Of a stretch of DNA of 64,000 bases, positions 35,561 to 44,331 are shown one piece after another. The stretch's first letter is position 1; every line of letters starts with the position of its first letter. A model generated the notes under the pieces. It had not been told where the DNA came from and did not search any database. It saw only the letters and a program-made list of their open reading frames with translations. This DNA comes from Paludibacter sp. Its GTDB lineage: Bacteria > Bacteroidota > Bacteroidia > Bacteroidales > Paludibacteraceae. The translations under genes and the position numbers were made by a program. The stretch spans positions 1 to 64,000 of the forward strand of contig JAQTUE010000029.1 of the NCBI GenBank assembly GCA_028710415.1. Reading direction: 5' to 3'.

Positions 35561-36508
35561 ATGTACGAAGCTTTACAGCAACTTGACCCAATAAGAATAA
35601 ATTTCTCGGCAGCGGGAATGGACATTATCAATATTGTGCTAAGTTTTATCATGTTTGGAGTCGCATTAGGAATCAAACCCAATCAGTTTAAAGAATTAAT
35701 AAAAGAACCAAAAACCTATTTAGTAGGACTCTTCGGACATTTATTCGCATTACCCTTAATGACCTTCCTGCTGGTAGTAGCACTGAACAACTATATAACG
35801 CCGACTATTGCCATGGGCATGTTTTTAGTTGCTGCCTGCCCGGGAGGAAATATATCTAACTTCATGACTTCGTATGCCAGGGGAAACACCGAGTTATCGG
35901 TAGGGTTGAGTGCCAGTACGACATTATTGGCTACTATTTCAACACCTTTTAATTTTGCACTTTGGGGAGGGTTGTATTTGAAGTTCATTAGCAATAAAGC
36001 CGGGCACTTGCTGCAGCCCTTACAAATTGATAATCTTCAAATGTTTGAGACTGTATTTATTTTATTGGGTATCCCATTGATCCTTGGTATTTTATTCTCA
36101 AAATACTTTCCGGTTATAACAGAAAAATTAAAGAAACCAATTCAATATATTTCCATTGTATTCTTTATCGCCATTGTAGTTTTGGCCTTTACAAATAACC
36201 TGCACTTGTTTTTAAAATATATCTATTACATATTCTTCCTTGTCTTGATTCATAATTTCCTGGCATTCCTTACAGGATATTCGCTTGCCAGCATCTTTAA
36301 AGTATCAAATGGAAACAGAAGAACGATAACAATCGAAATGGGAATTCAAAATTCAGGGCTTGGATTAGTATTGCTTTTCAACCCGAAGATATTTCCACCA
36401 TCCCTGGCAGTGGGCGGTATGCTTTTCATAACTGCGTGGTGGGGAATATGGCACATTATTGCCGGGCTAAGCCTGTCAACCTACTGGTCGAGGCATCAAC
36501 CCAAATAA
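35561..36508 (+). CDS. Bile acid:sodium symporter family (BASS) membrane transporter
   Basis: The 315-residue protein has about nine to ten hydrophobic helices. Conserved BASS features include FGVALGIKPNQFK, CPGGNISNFMTSYARGN with a discontinuous sodium-site helix, and IEMGIQNSGLGLVLL, the second crossover helix. Family members take up organic anions such as bile acids, keto acids or steroid sulfates with sodium. The substrate here is not evident. It is followed 44 bases later by an acyltransferase on the same strand and may be co-transcribed with it. Confidence 0.9.
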   Translation: MYEALQQLDPIRINFSAAGMDIINIVLSFIMFGVALGIKPNQFKELIKEPKTYLVGLFGHLFALPLMTFLLVVALNNYITPTIAMGMFLVAACPGGNISNFMTSYARGNTELSVGLSASTTLLATISTPFNFALWGGLYLKFISNKAGHLLQPLQIDNLQMFETVFILLGIPLILGILFSKYFPVITEKLKKPIQYISIVFFIAIVVLAFTNNLHLFLKYIYYIFFLVLIHNFLAFLTGYSLASIFKVSNGNRRTITIEMGIQNSGLGLVLLFNPKIFPPSLAVGGMLFITAWWGIWHIIAGLSLSTYWSRHQPK

Positions 36509-36552
36509 GGTGGAATAACTGAATTGTTTAAACGAATAACTACTGCCTGAAA

Positions 36553-37899
36553 ATGTCGAAAATAACGGATTATACCCTTTCATTTAGTTTGGTAAGAAAT
36601 TACATAGTATACACCTTCAAACGTTATTATGGTGAATATATCGTTCTTGGTCGTGAAAATATACCGGTGGATTGTCCGGTTATTTTTGCACCAAACCATA
36701 TTAATGCCTTTATGGATGCCATTGCAGTTCATTCAATAGCTCCGCATAAAATACCGGTAATTTTTCTTGCCCGTGCAGATGTATTCAACAACAAAACTGC
36801 AGTTAAAGTACTTAAGTTTGCGAAGATCCTTCCTGCATTCCGCATGCGGGATGGCATGGAAAACCTGGGAAAGAATAATGAAGTATTTGAGCAGTGTGTT
36901 GAAATTCTGCATCAAAACAAAGCATTGGGAATTATGCCTGAAGGGAATCAGGGAGAACAAAGGAAATTAAGGCCATTGGTAAAAGGAATTTTCCGTATTG
37001 CATTTGCTGCCCAACAAAAATACAACATACAGCCAAAAGTAAAAATAGTACCTGTCGGAATTGATTATGGTGACCTTACAAAATACGGAAAACATATCAT
37101 AATTAATATCGGAAAACCGATTGAAGTTTCCGAATACATGCAAAAATATGCTGATAATCCGGTTACCGCTACAAATGAAATCAGGGAAAGACTGGCAACC
37201 GACCTGAATAAACTATCGCTGAACCTGGCTACAGAAAAACATTATGAATGTTTCGAAACAATCACTGAGATTGCCAATACAACCTTTGTGAAGAATCTTC
37301 ACTTGCCGGATACAACCATTTCACGTTTTGCAGCCAGGCAGGTATTGGCAAAAAGACTTATTGCTATTGAAAAAGCTGATCCGGATAAAATGGAGAACCT
37401 GGATGCACTTAGTAAAGAATATGCCGGTGTTATAAAAATGTTGAATTTACGAAGCAGCGTGTTGGAACAAAACAACACCAAAATCCCGAATCTTGTCATT
37501 GCCGGATTAATACAACTGATCACATTACCGATTTTTGTTTATGGGTTACTCTGCAATTTCCTGCCTTTCTTTATCCCCGTATGTATACGTAAATATGTTT
37601 TAAAGGCTAAATACGAAGGATTTTATAGTTCCCTGCAGTTTGTACTCGGGATTATTACTTTCCCTTTGTGCTACGTCCTACAATCCTTTCTGTTTTGCGG
37701 ACTTATCAGTCACTCCTGGTGGATGATTCTACTATTCTTCTTCCTGCAATATCCATCCGGCAAATATGCGATCAAATGGAATAGCAGAACAAAGAAATTC
37801 TTTGCAACAATCAGATTCAGGAAACTGACACAAAAAAAATCATTCGAATTGTTACAGGCACAACGTATGCGGGAACAAATTATTCGAATGATTTCTTAA
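36553..37899 (+). CDS. 1-acyl-glycerol-3-phosphate acyltransferase-like membrane protein (PlsC-type)
   Basis: The 448-residue protein has an N-terminal acyltransferase domain with APNHINAFMDA (His49, Asp55). The spacing is H-x5-D rather than the usual H-x4-D, a form often seen in Bacteroidota members. The later block IMPEGNQGEQ is the substrate-phosphate motif. The C-terminal half has two or three hydrophobic segments (about 310-335, 355-390) typical of the longer Bacteroidota versions. It probably moves fatty acyl groups to lysophospholipid or to another lipid acceptor at the inner membrane. The exact acceptor is uncertain. Confidence 0.88.
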   Translation: MSKITDYTLSFSLVRNYIVYTFKRYYGEYIVLGRENIPVDCPVIFAPNHINAFMDAIAVHSIAPHKIPVIFLARADVFNNKTAVKVLKFAKILPAFRMRDGMENLGKNNEVFEQCVEILHQNKALGIMPEGNQGEQRKLRPLVKGIFRIAFAAQQKYNIQPKVKIVPVGIDYGDLTKYGKHIIINIGKPIEVSEYMQKYADNPVTATNEIRERLATDLNKLSLNLATEKHYECFETITEIANTTFVKNLHLPDTTISRFAARQVLAKRLIAIEKADPDKMENLDALSKEYAGVIKMLNLRSSVLEQNNTKIPNLVIAGLIQLITLPIFVYGLLCNFLPFFIPVCIRKYVLKAKYEGFYSSLQFVLGIITFPLCYVLQSFLFCGLISHSWWMILLFFFLQYPSGKYAIKWNSRTKKFFATIRFRKLTQKKSFELLQAQRMREQIIRMIS

Positions 37900-37960
37900 A
37901 CTTTATTCAGTTATTTAATACTGATCCCAGGTTTAAAATACATCAATACATTAAATTTAC

Positions 37961-38272
37961 TTACAAACCTTCCAGATCCTTTATATCTTCTTTTTTCGAT
38001 TCTACTTTCTTCTGTTCAAATTGTTTGTCGGAAACCACAACATCTTTGACGAAAATCACTTTCCCGATTACAACGAGCAACGTTAAGGCCGAAATAAACA
38101 AGATTATTTTTGGAAGTTTTTTATGATTGAATTTTGATTTAAGTATTGCCAAAAACGATAATATCAATGCTATCCCAATTGGTAAGAATGCCAGGGTTCC
38201 CAATGGAAGAATAGTGAATACAATACCTAATACCGAAAAGGTGATGGCCGAAATTACAACTAGTTTTCTCAT
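37961..38272 (-). CDS. Small membrane protein of unknown function
   Basis: This 103-residue protein is not recognised. It has two hydrophobic segments (about residues 5-45, possibly a hairpin, and 55-72) and a charged C-terminal tail rich in Lys and Glu (EQKKVESKKEDIKDLEG). It is the last gene of a four-gene minus-strand operon after rhomboid, Wzz-like and DUF3108 genes, with only 12 bases to its neighbour. Confidence 0.6.
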   Translation of the reverse strand: MRKLVVISAITFSVLGIVFTILPLGTLAFLPIGIALILSFLAILKSKFNHKKLPKIILFISALTLLVVIGKVIFVKDVVVSDKQFEQKKVESKKEDIKDLEGL

Positions 38273-38284
38273 GATCTTTTAAAT

Positions 38285-39040
38285 TTAAATTCCGGAAGCG
38301 CTTGATAAAGTTAATTGTCCTGTTCCAACCGGAATACTAAATCTGATTAAGGCCGGAACTTTCGATTCATCTGCAGTAATCCATATTAAGTTCTTATCCT
38401 TTCCTCTCAATTTATCTGTTTTCGCGGCTATTGAAACTTTAAAACATTGTTTCTTTCCTAAATTGCCAGCCGATACTGTTTCAACACCCATATATTTTAC
38501 ATAAACAGGATATTCTTTTTCATCAAAAACTATTATGAATGAAGTACTCTGACCAGGTTTGAATTGCGAAAAATTGATAGTTCTCAATTTGTAAATCATG
38601 GAAATAATATCCTGGGTGGCACCGCCAATAGCAAATGTTTTCTTAGTCTCAGGCTTGTTCTTTTTCTTAGTAGTGCTGGTGATTGATCTTCCATTGGGGC
38701 TAAAAATATATTTTTCAGCTTTCACATAGCCACCTTCGAAAATATTCCTTTTGTACAGGCTTGGCTTTAATGATTGAGGATCAACATACGACTCATACAA
38801 ATCACGGATTTTAAAAAAACTATCCCATTTGCTGAAAGTTGCAGCTTCCCAGCTCAAATGTAGAAAAGCCTTCCTGGAAGTTTTAATTGTTTCAGTTGTC
38901 ATGGTAACCTGAGCCAATTGTGTCATCATACCGCTCATGTTATAGGATGCGGCATATACTAATCTTTCGTTGGATTTAATTTGTGTGAAACCATATCCAA
39001 CAGTAAAAATAAAACAAATTATTAAAGATATTTTTTTCAT
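38285..39040 (-). CDS. Exported DUF3108 family protein
   Basis: The 251-residue protein has a signal peptide ending near YGFTQ. It then reads as a DUF3108 protein: NERLVYAASYNMSGMM near the start, DLYESYVDPQSLKPSLYKR in the middle, and LIWITADESKVPALIRFSIPVGTGQLTL at the end. The family is periplasmic, beta-rich and of unknown role, sometimes likened to outer-membrane lipid-handling folds. It lies between the Wzz-like and small membrane genes of the operon with short spacers (25 and 12 bases). Confidence 0.82.
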   Translation of the reverse strand: MKKISLIICFIFTVGYGFTQIKSNERLVYAASYNMSGMMTQLAQVTMTTETIKTSRKAFLHLSWEAATFSKWDSFFKIRDLYESYVDPQSLKPSLYKRNIFEGGYVKAEKYIFSPNGRSITSTTKKKNKPETKKTFAIGGATQDIISMIYKLRTINFSQFKPGQSTSFIIVFDEKEYPVYVKYMGVETVSAGNLGKKQCFKVSIAAKTDKLRGKDKNLIWITADESKVPALIRFSIPVGTGQLTLSSASGI

Positions 39041-39065
39041 TATAAAATAATTAATGCGATAAAAA

Positions 39066-40031
39066 TTATTTTTTATCCAGGAATGATACTACTTTACTTA
39101 AATTTTCAATGAATAATGAGATAATTAATGAAATAAGAAATCCTAATAAAATACTCATAATACCGTATTTAAAAAATCCATTTTCAGGTGCAGAATAAAC
39201 AACAAATCCGGAAGGCAAATCCATTGGCTGAACAAAATCAGTTAATCTGTTCAGAGAATTCGATTTAATGTCATGCAACCTGATCAAATCATCGTAGAAA
39301 AGTTGTTTCCGTTGTTCTCCAACTATTAGTTTGTTTTTATCAAATTGAAGTTGTTTATCTGCATCTTTAAAATAAGAAACTTTTGCCAGACTATCAATAC
39401 GCTTGGATTCATTATCACATATTTTAATTTGTTCAATGATTGCAGATTTCTTAATTTCAAACTGATTTTTCATATCTGAATTACTATTGAAATAGTGAAG
39501 TATAGCAGCCTGTACTTTTGGAACCTGGCTTATATTTTTGGTTTTAATTTGAAGGTAAATACGATCCCTCATTTTAATATTTAATGTATCGGTCAGAGAA
39601 TGATTATTTTTAAAATCAATCATATCAGCTACTCCATCTTTTAAATAATCTATGACATAAAAGGATTGAATTCCAACTATGTTTTCCGCAACACTATCAG
39701 GTAGTGACAATTTTGTAGCTAAAGAAAAAAGATCATTTGAAGATACTGAATTTTCGAGTTGTTTAGAAACTTCCTTTACAGTTTGAGATTCGGTTCCATA
39801 AAGCATAGCCATAGCCTCAGCTTTGTAAACTCTGGCATCCGGCCTTGACAAATAAAGCCCATACATTAAACATACTAAAACGGTAATAATGACAATAATT
39901 TTGTGTCGGTAACCTAATTGTCCAAGTGAACCTATGAAGTCAATAATTGACTTGCCTAATTTCTTTAACCAATTAAAAAAAAGACTGATAAGTTGTAGTA
40001 AATTTACTTCTTTTGAGTTAGTTTCTTCCAT
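39066..40031 (-). CDS. Wzz-like chain-length/lipopolysaccharide biosynthesis protein without kinase domain
   Basis: The 321-residue protein has one membrane helix near residues 46-65, a periplasmic part of about 220 residues, and a C-terminal membrane helix (about 290-313, YGIMSILLGFLISLIISLF). This topology is that of polysaccharide copolymerases (Wzz). The ATPase/kinase part found in the Wzc-like protein at 9278-11644 is missing. The periplasmic part has helical heptads. It may set chain length of a surface glycan, but no glycan genes are adjacent. The rhomboid gene lies 28 bases upstream. Confidence 0.72.
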   Translation of the reverse strand: MEETNSKEVNLLQLISLFFNWLKKLGKSIIDFIGSLGQLGYRHKIIVIITVLVCLMYGLYLSRPDARVYKAEAMAMLYGTESQTVKEVSKQLENSVSSNDLFSLATKLSLPDSVAENIVGIQSFYVIDYLKDGVADMIDFKNNHSLTDTLNIKMRDRIYLQIKTKNISQVPKVQAAILHYFNSNSDMKNQFEIKKSAIIEQIKICDNESKRIDSLAKVSYFKDADKQLQFDKNKLIVGEQRKQLFYDDLIRLHDIKSNSLNRLTDFVQPMDLPSGFVVYSAPENGFFKYGIMSILLGFLISLIISLFIENLSKVVSFLDKK

Positions 40032-40059
40032 ATAATTTTGATTTAAATTGTATTGTTAT

Positions 40060-40749
40060 TTACTTTTCATTCGTTTGTTCTGATTCATTTTCAGGTTCTT
40101 CCATATTTTCATTCCAATAATCCATTGAGTCATCAATTTCATCATCCCATATTTTTACAGGTTTTTGAGGATCTTCATTTCTATAATATATTGACAAAAA
40201 GAAACCGATAATACCTCCTGCCAAATGACCTTCCCAAGATATTGGATCTTGATTTTGCCAGGGGAAAATATGCCAGACCATACTTCCATAAATAAAGGCA
40301 ACAATCAATGATATTGCTATAAGTGGCACATGCTTCCTGATAATTCCACTAAAAAACAGAAAGAAAGCTAATGAATAGATCAATCCACTTGCTCCGATAT
40401 GCCAACTGTCCCTTCCGATAATCCAAAGGATTAATCCGCTAAATATATAGGAAATAATCATTACTTTTGAGGCAAGTTCTTTATAAAAATAATACAAAAA
40501 ACTACCAAGCAAAACAAATGAAATTACATTATTTGCTAAATGGGACCAATCTGCATGAACAAATATAAGCGTAAAAACGCCCCAGATATTTTCAACTCGT
40601 CGAGGGAATATTCCTGCGGTATGAAAATCCCAATCCATGCCTTTTTCTAATATAAAACTGAGGACCATTATTATCCCAATAATAAAGGGGATAAAAATTG
40701 AATTTAGAAATTGTCGCTTATTCGAGAAAGGAATTGACTCTTTTGGCAT
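40060..40749 (-). CDS. Rhomboid family intramembrane serine protease
   Basis: The 229-residue protein has about six hydrophobic helices. Rhomboid catalytic features are complete: the L1-loop and helix-2 region FVHADWSHLANN, the nucleophile in WHIGASGLIYS (Ser121), and the general base in WEGHLAGGIIGF (His175). The tail is acidic and cytosolic. It would cleave membrane-spanning substrates, which cannot be inferred. It is the first gene of a four-gene operon and has a -7 box 25 bases upstream. Confidence 0.9.
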   Translation of the reverse strand: MPKESIPFSNKRQFLNSIFIPFIIGIIMVLSFILEKGMDWDFHTAGIFPRRVENIWGVFTLIFVHADWSHLANNVISFVLLGSFLYYFYKELASKVMIISYIFSGLILWIIGRDSWHIGASGLIYSLAFFLFFSGIIRKHVPLIAISLIVAFIYGSMVWHIFPWQNQDPISWEGHLAGGIIGFFLSIYYRNEDPQKPVKIWDDEIDDSMDYWNENMEEPENESEQTNEK

Positions 40750-40774
40750 TTTATTCTCACTTGTCTTTAGGGCA

Positions 40775-40782
40775 CAAAGTTA
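40775..40782 (-). promoter_or_regulatory. -7 box for the rhomboid operon
   Basis: On the minus strand TAACTTTG (40782-40775) fits TAnnTTTG and lies 25 bases upstream of the start codon. No paired -33 was seen. Confidence 0.45.
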
Positions 40783-41105
40783 CAATTTCTTTGCTAGTAA
40801 ACGTAAAAAAGTGATTAAAAGTATTTTCTCAGGATTGAAAAAAACAATTCACAAAATTCCTTTATTTGTTTTTGGAAACAAATCTTTGAATATCTATCAC
40901 TTACTGAAATAACCTTTTTACAAAAAAAACAAATTAAGTGAATTCAACTAAATAAAACCATCAATAATTGGAAATAATTTAATATATTGCGGTCGAAAAG
41001 GAAATTTCTAAATTATTCCGTTCATTAGATTTTTTCGAATCAATTTTTCGCAAAACATAACGCCTTAGAAGTCAACAAAAACAAAATTTAATATTAGTAT
41101 TAACT
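40783..41105. other. Divergent gap upstream of the glycogen genes
   Basis: This AT-rich gap of 323 bases must contain the promoter of the glycogen operon, but no exact TAnnTTTG box was identified on the plus strand. No RNA gene or repeat is visible. Confidence 0.4.
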
Positions 41106-43046
41106 ATGAGTTACCTCAATTTTGACAAAACTTTGCTGATTAATCTTGAAAAATCACTTTCGAAGGAGATGATTCGGACCAATCGTGCCGGGACATATAA
41201 CAGCACTACCTTGATTGATTGCAATACCCGAAAATATCACGGTCAATTAGTCATGCCATTACCTGAGATTGACAATTCAAACCATGTATTATTATCATCG
41301 CTTGATGAGACCGTCATTCAACATGGAGCCGAGTTCAACCTGGGAATACACAATTTTGAGGGAAACAATTTCAGTCCGAACGGGCATAAATACATTCGCC
41401 AATTTGATTGCGAAGTTATTTCACGAACTGTTTATCGTGTCGGTGGGGTGATTCTTTCAAAAGAGAGACTTTTAGTTTCATTTGAACCTCGTGTACTCAT
41501 TAAATACACTTTGTTGGAAGCACATTCACCCACCTTGCTTCGATTCAGGCCATTTCTTGCTTTTCGGAGTGTAAACGACCTGACTCATGAGAATGATGTT
41601 GCTGAGACTTCCTACAAAGAAGTTCAGGATGGTATATCTATGCGCTTGTATGAGAAGTATCCTGATTTATGCATGCAATTTTCTAAAAAGATCGAATACA
41701 ATCATCAACCCTACTGGTATAAAAACATAGAATACTTTAAAGAAAAAGAACGCGGTTACGATTACAAAGAAGATTTGTTAGTTCCCGGATACTTTGAACT
41801 GCCAATAAAAAAAGGGGAATCAATCATTTTTTCTGCAGGAATCTCGGAAGTATCTCCACGTAAATTAAAAGCACTCTGGGATGAAGAATTGACCCGCAGA
41901 AATCATCGACTGGATATGTTTAGCTGTCTAAAAAACTCGGCGCAGCAATTCTACAAACGGGAAGGTAATAAAACTTATTTATTAGCCGGATACCCTTGGT
42001 TTGCTGCACGGGCACGGGATCAGTTTGTGGCATTACCGGGCTGTACTTTATCAATTGACAGAATGGATTATTTTGACGCGATTATGGAAACCGCTGTTCC
42101 TGAAATCCTACGATTTATTCATGGTGAAAAAGGAGGATATAAATTGCAGGGGATTGATGATCCTGATGTGTTACTCTGGTTTTTGTGGACCGTTCAGCAA
42201 TTTGCCATCACTGTTTCTTTAAAGGAAGCTGCCATTCGTTATGGGGATCTGGCCACCAAAATCATTGCATTTATTCGAAAACAGAATCACCCTAATTTAT
42301 TTCTTCATAATAATGGATTACTTTATGTCAATGGTACTGAAAAGCCGGCAACATGGATGAATGCTATTGAAAATGGGAAACCGATAACTCCCCGCACCGG
42401 GTATGTTGTTGAAATAAATGCACTCTGGTGTAACGCTTTAAAATTTACATCTTCTCTAACAAGAGAAACAGGGCATGAGCATGCTGCAGATTTGTTGGAT
42501 TACCAGGCTGAGATAGCACGTGAAGCATTTATAAAAACATTCTGGAATGGCACTTATTTGTATGATTTTGTAGATGGTACTTATAATGACCTGGAAGTAC
42601 GCCCAAATATGATTTTGGCTGTTAGTTTACCATTTTCGCCATTGAACAAACATCAACAAAAATCTGTTTTGGATATTACAACAAAAGAATTACTTACTCC
42701 CAAAGGGTTACGTTCATTAAGCCCTAAAAGTGGATCCTACAGGCCAAATTATGTAGGTGGACAATTGGAACGAGATAGAAATTATTTTAATGGTCCTGTT
42801 TGGCCGTGCACTTTTGGAGCCTTTGCAACAGCTTATTTACGAATCTATAAACAAAGCGGTAAATCATTTCTGGAAAGAATGTTGATTGGTTTTGAGGTGG
42901 AAATGACTGAACTTTGTATTGGTACACTTCCTGAGTTATTTGATGGCAACCCCCCCTATAAAGGTCATGGAGGTATGTCATTTGCAATGAGTGTAGCTGA
43001 AGTATTGAGAGTATTAGATATATTGAAAAAATACGAAAACGAATAA
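41106..43046 (+). CDS. Glycogen debranching enzyme (bacterial amylo-alpha-1,6-glucosidase type)
   Basis: The 646-residue soluble protein has a beta-rich N-terminal GDE domain (about residues 15-250, starting LINLEKSLSKEMIRTNRAGTYN). The C-terminal (alpha/alpha)6 catalytic domain starts about 290 and contains AGYPWFAARARDQFVALPG, LWFLWTVQQF and the closing GPVWPCTFGAF and LFDGNPPYKGHGGMSFAMSVAEV. It removes alpha-1,6-linked branches from glycogen. It is the first of three genes in a row (1-base and 33-base gaps) with a glycosyltransferase and a GH57 enzyme. That trio is common in Bacteroidota and points to storage polysaccharide turnover. Confidence 0.92.
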   Translation: MSYLNFDKTLLINLEKSLSKEMIRTNRAGTYNSTTLIDCNTRKYHGQLVMPLPEIDNSNHVLLSSLDETVIQHGAEFNLGIHNFEGNNFSPNGHKYIRQFDCEVISRTVYRVGGVILSKERLLVSFEPRVLIKYTLLEAHSPTLLRFRPFLAFRSVNDLTHENDVAETSYKEVQDGISMRLYEKYPDLCMQFSKKIEYNHQPYWYKNIEYFKEKERGYDYKEDLLVPGYFELPIKKGESIIFSAGISEVSPRKLKALWDEELTRRNHRLDMFSCLKNSAQQFYKREGNKTYLLAGYPWFAARARDQFVALPGCTLSIDRMDYFDAIMETAVPEILRFIHGEKGGYKLQGIDDPDVLLWFLWTVQQFAITVSLKEAAIRYGDLATKIIAFIRKQNHPNLFLHNNGLLYVNGTEKPATWMNAIENGKPITPRTGYVVEINALWCNALKFTSSLTRETGHEHAADLLDYQAEIAREAFIKTFWNGTYLYDFVDGTYNDLEVRPNMILAVSLPFSPLNKHQQKSVLDITTKELLTPKGLRSLSPKSGSYRPNYVGGQLERDRNYFNGPVWPCTFGAFATAYLRIYKQSGKSFLERMLIGFEVEMTELCIGTLPELFDGNPPYKGHGGMSFAMSVAEVLRVLDILKKYENE

Positions 43047-43047
43047 C

Positions 43048-44298
43048 ATGAAGGCATTAATGTTCGGGTGGGAATTTCCTCCTCATATTCTGGGTGGATT
43101 AGGGACTGCCAGCTATGGATTGACTAAAGGAATGGCAATGCAAGAGGACATGGAAATTACATTTGTAATTCCCAAGCCTCATGGTGATGAAGATCAGAGT
43201 TTTTTGAAAATAATAGGTGCTTGCAATGTGCCTGTTGTCTGGAAAGAAAACGATTGGGATCATGTCAACGAACGTATTGGATCAATGATGCATCCTGATG
43301 AGTATTTTTGGTTGCGCAAAGGAATAAAATATGACTTTACCCGAATATACACGAATGATTTAGGGTGCATTGATTTTTCGGGACGATATCCGGATAATTT
43401 AATTGAGGAAATATCAAATTATGAAGCGGTTGCCAGCGTATTGGCACACCAAATGAAATTTGACATCATTCATTCTCACGATTGGCTTACATACCCGGCA
43501 GGTGTGTTTGCAAAACAAATCTCGGGAAAACCACTGGTTATTCATGTACATGCAACTGATTTTGACAGATCTCGGGGACAGGTAAATCCAACGGTATACG
43601 GCATTGAAAAACGAGGAATGGATGCAGCTGATCACATCATGACTGTAAGCGATTTAACACGTAAAATTGTTATTGAAAAGTATCATCAGGATCCACGAAA
43701 AGTGACCACAGTTCACAACGCAGTAGATCCCCTTGAAGATATTGATTTATTCAAAAAGACTCCACGCAAAGAGAAGGTAGTTACCTTCCTTGGACGGATC
43801 ACTATGCAAAAAGGACCAGAATATTTTGTTGAAGCTGCCTACCGTGTTTTGCAAAAAACAAAAGATGTTCGGTTTGTAATGGCTGGAAGCGGAGATATGA
43901 TGGTGGCAATGATTGATCTGGTAGCCAAACGGAATATCGCTGACCGGTTCCATTTCACAGGGTTTCTCAAGGGTCGTCAGGTTCATGAGATGTTGGCTGA
44001 AAGCGACGTTTACATTATGCCTTCGGTATCTGAACCATTTGGTATATCTCCCCTTGAAGCCATGCAGGTAGGAACGCCATCCATCATTTCAAAACAATCG
44101 GGCTGTGCCGAGATTCTCACACATGCTATTAAAACCGACTACTGGGATATTGATGCTATGGCCGATGCAATATACGCCATAGTCAAGAACCCTGCCATGT
44201 ACGAAAGTTTAAGTAAATTGGGACTGGAAGAAGTCAATAATATAAAATGGCAGGATGCCGGATTAAAAGTTCGGTCCATTTACGATAGTGTGATGTAA
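43048..44298 (+). CDS. GT4-type glycosyltransferase, probable glycogen synthase
   Basis: The 416-residue protein has the GT-B fold. The first domain starts ALMFGWEFPPHILGGLGTASYGLTKG, the glycine-rich acceptor loop, and has IIHSHDWLTYPAG. The second has VVTFLGRITMQKGPEYF and the E-x7-E motif in SEPFGISPLEAM. It lies one base after the debranching gene and before GH57, so synthesis of alpha-1,4-glucan from nucleotide-activated glucose is the likely role. Whether it uses ADP- or UDP-glucose cannot be told from sequence. Confidence 0.88.
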   Translation: MKALMFGWEFPPHILGGLGTASYGLTKGMAMQEDMEITFVIPKPHGDEDQSFLKIIGACNVPVVWKENDWDHVNERIGSMMHPDEYFWLRKGIKYDFTRIYTNDLGCIDFSGRYPDNLIEEISNYEAVASVLAHQMKFDIIHSHDWLTYPAGVFAKQISGKPLVIHVHATDFDRSRGQVNPTVYGIEKRGMDAADHIMTVSDLTRKIVIEKYHQDPRKVTTVHNAVDPLEDIDLFKKTPRKEKVVTFLGRITMQKGPEYFVEAAYRVLQKTKDVRFVMAGSGDMMVAMIDLVAKRNIADRFHFTGFLKGRQVHEMLAESDVYIMPSVSEPFGISPLEAMQVGTPSIISKQSGCAEILTHAIKTDYWDIDAMADAIYAIVKNPAMYESLSKLGLEEVNNIKWQDAGLKVRSIYDSVM

Positions 44299-44331
44299 AA
44301 TCCGATTATTTATAAAATACGTATTAAATAT

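Noticed and set aside
36680..36730. H-x5-D acyltransferase motif as a defective active site
   Set aside because: The same NHxNAxMD arrangement occurs commonly in Bacteroidota acyltransferases, so it is taken as a subfamily feature.
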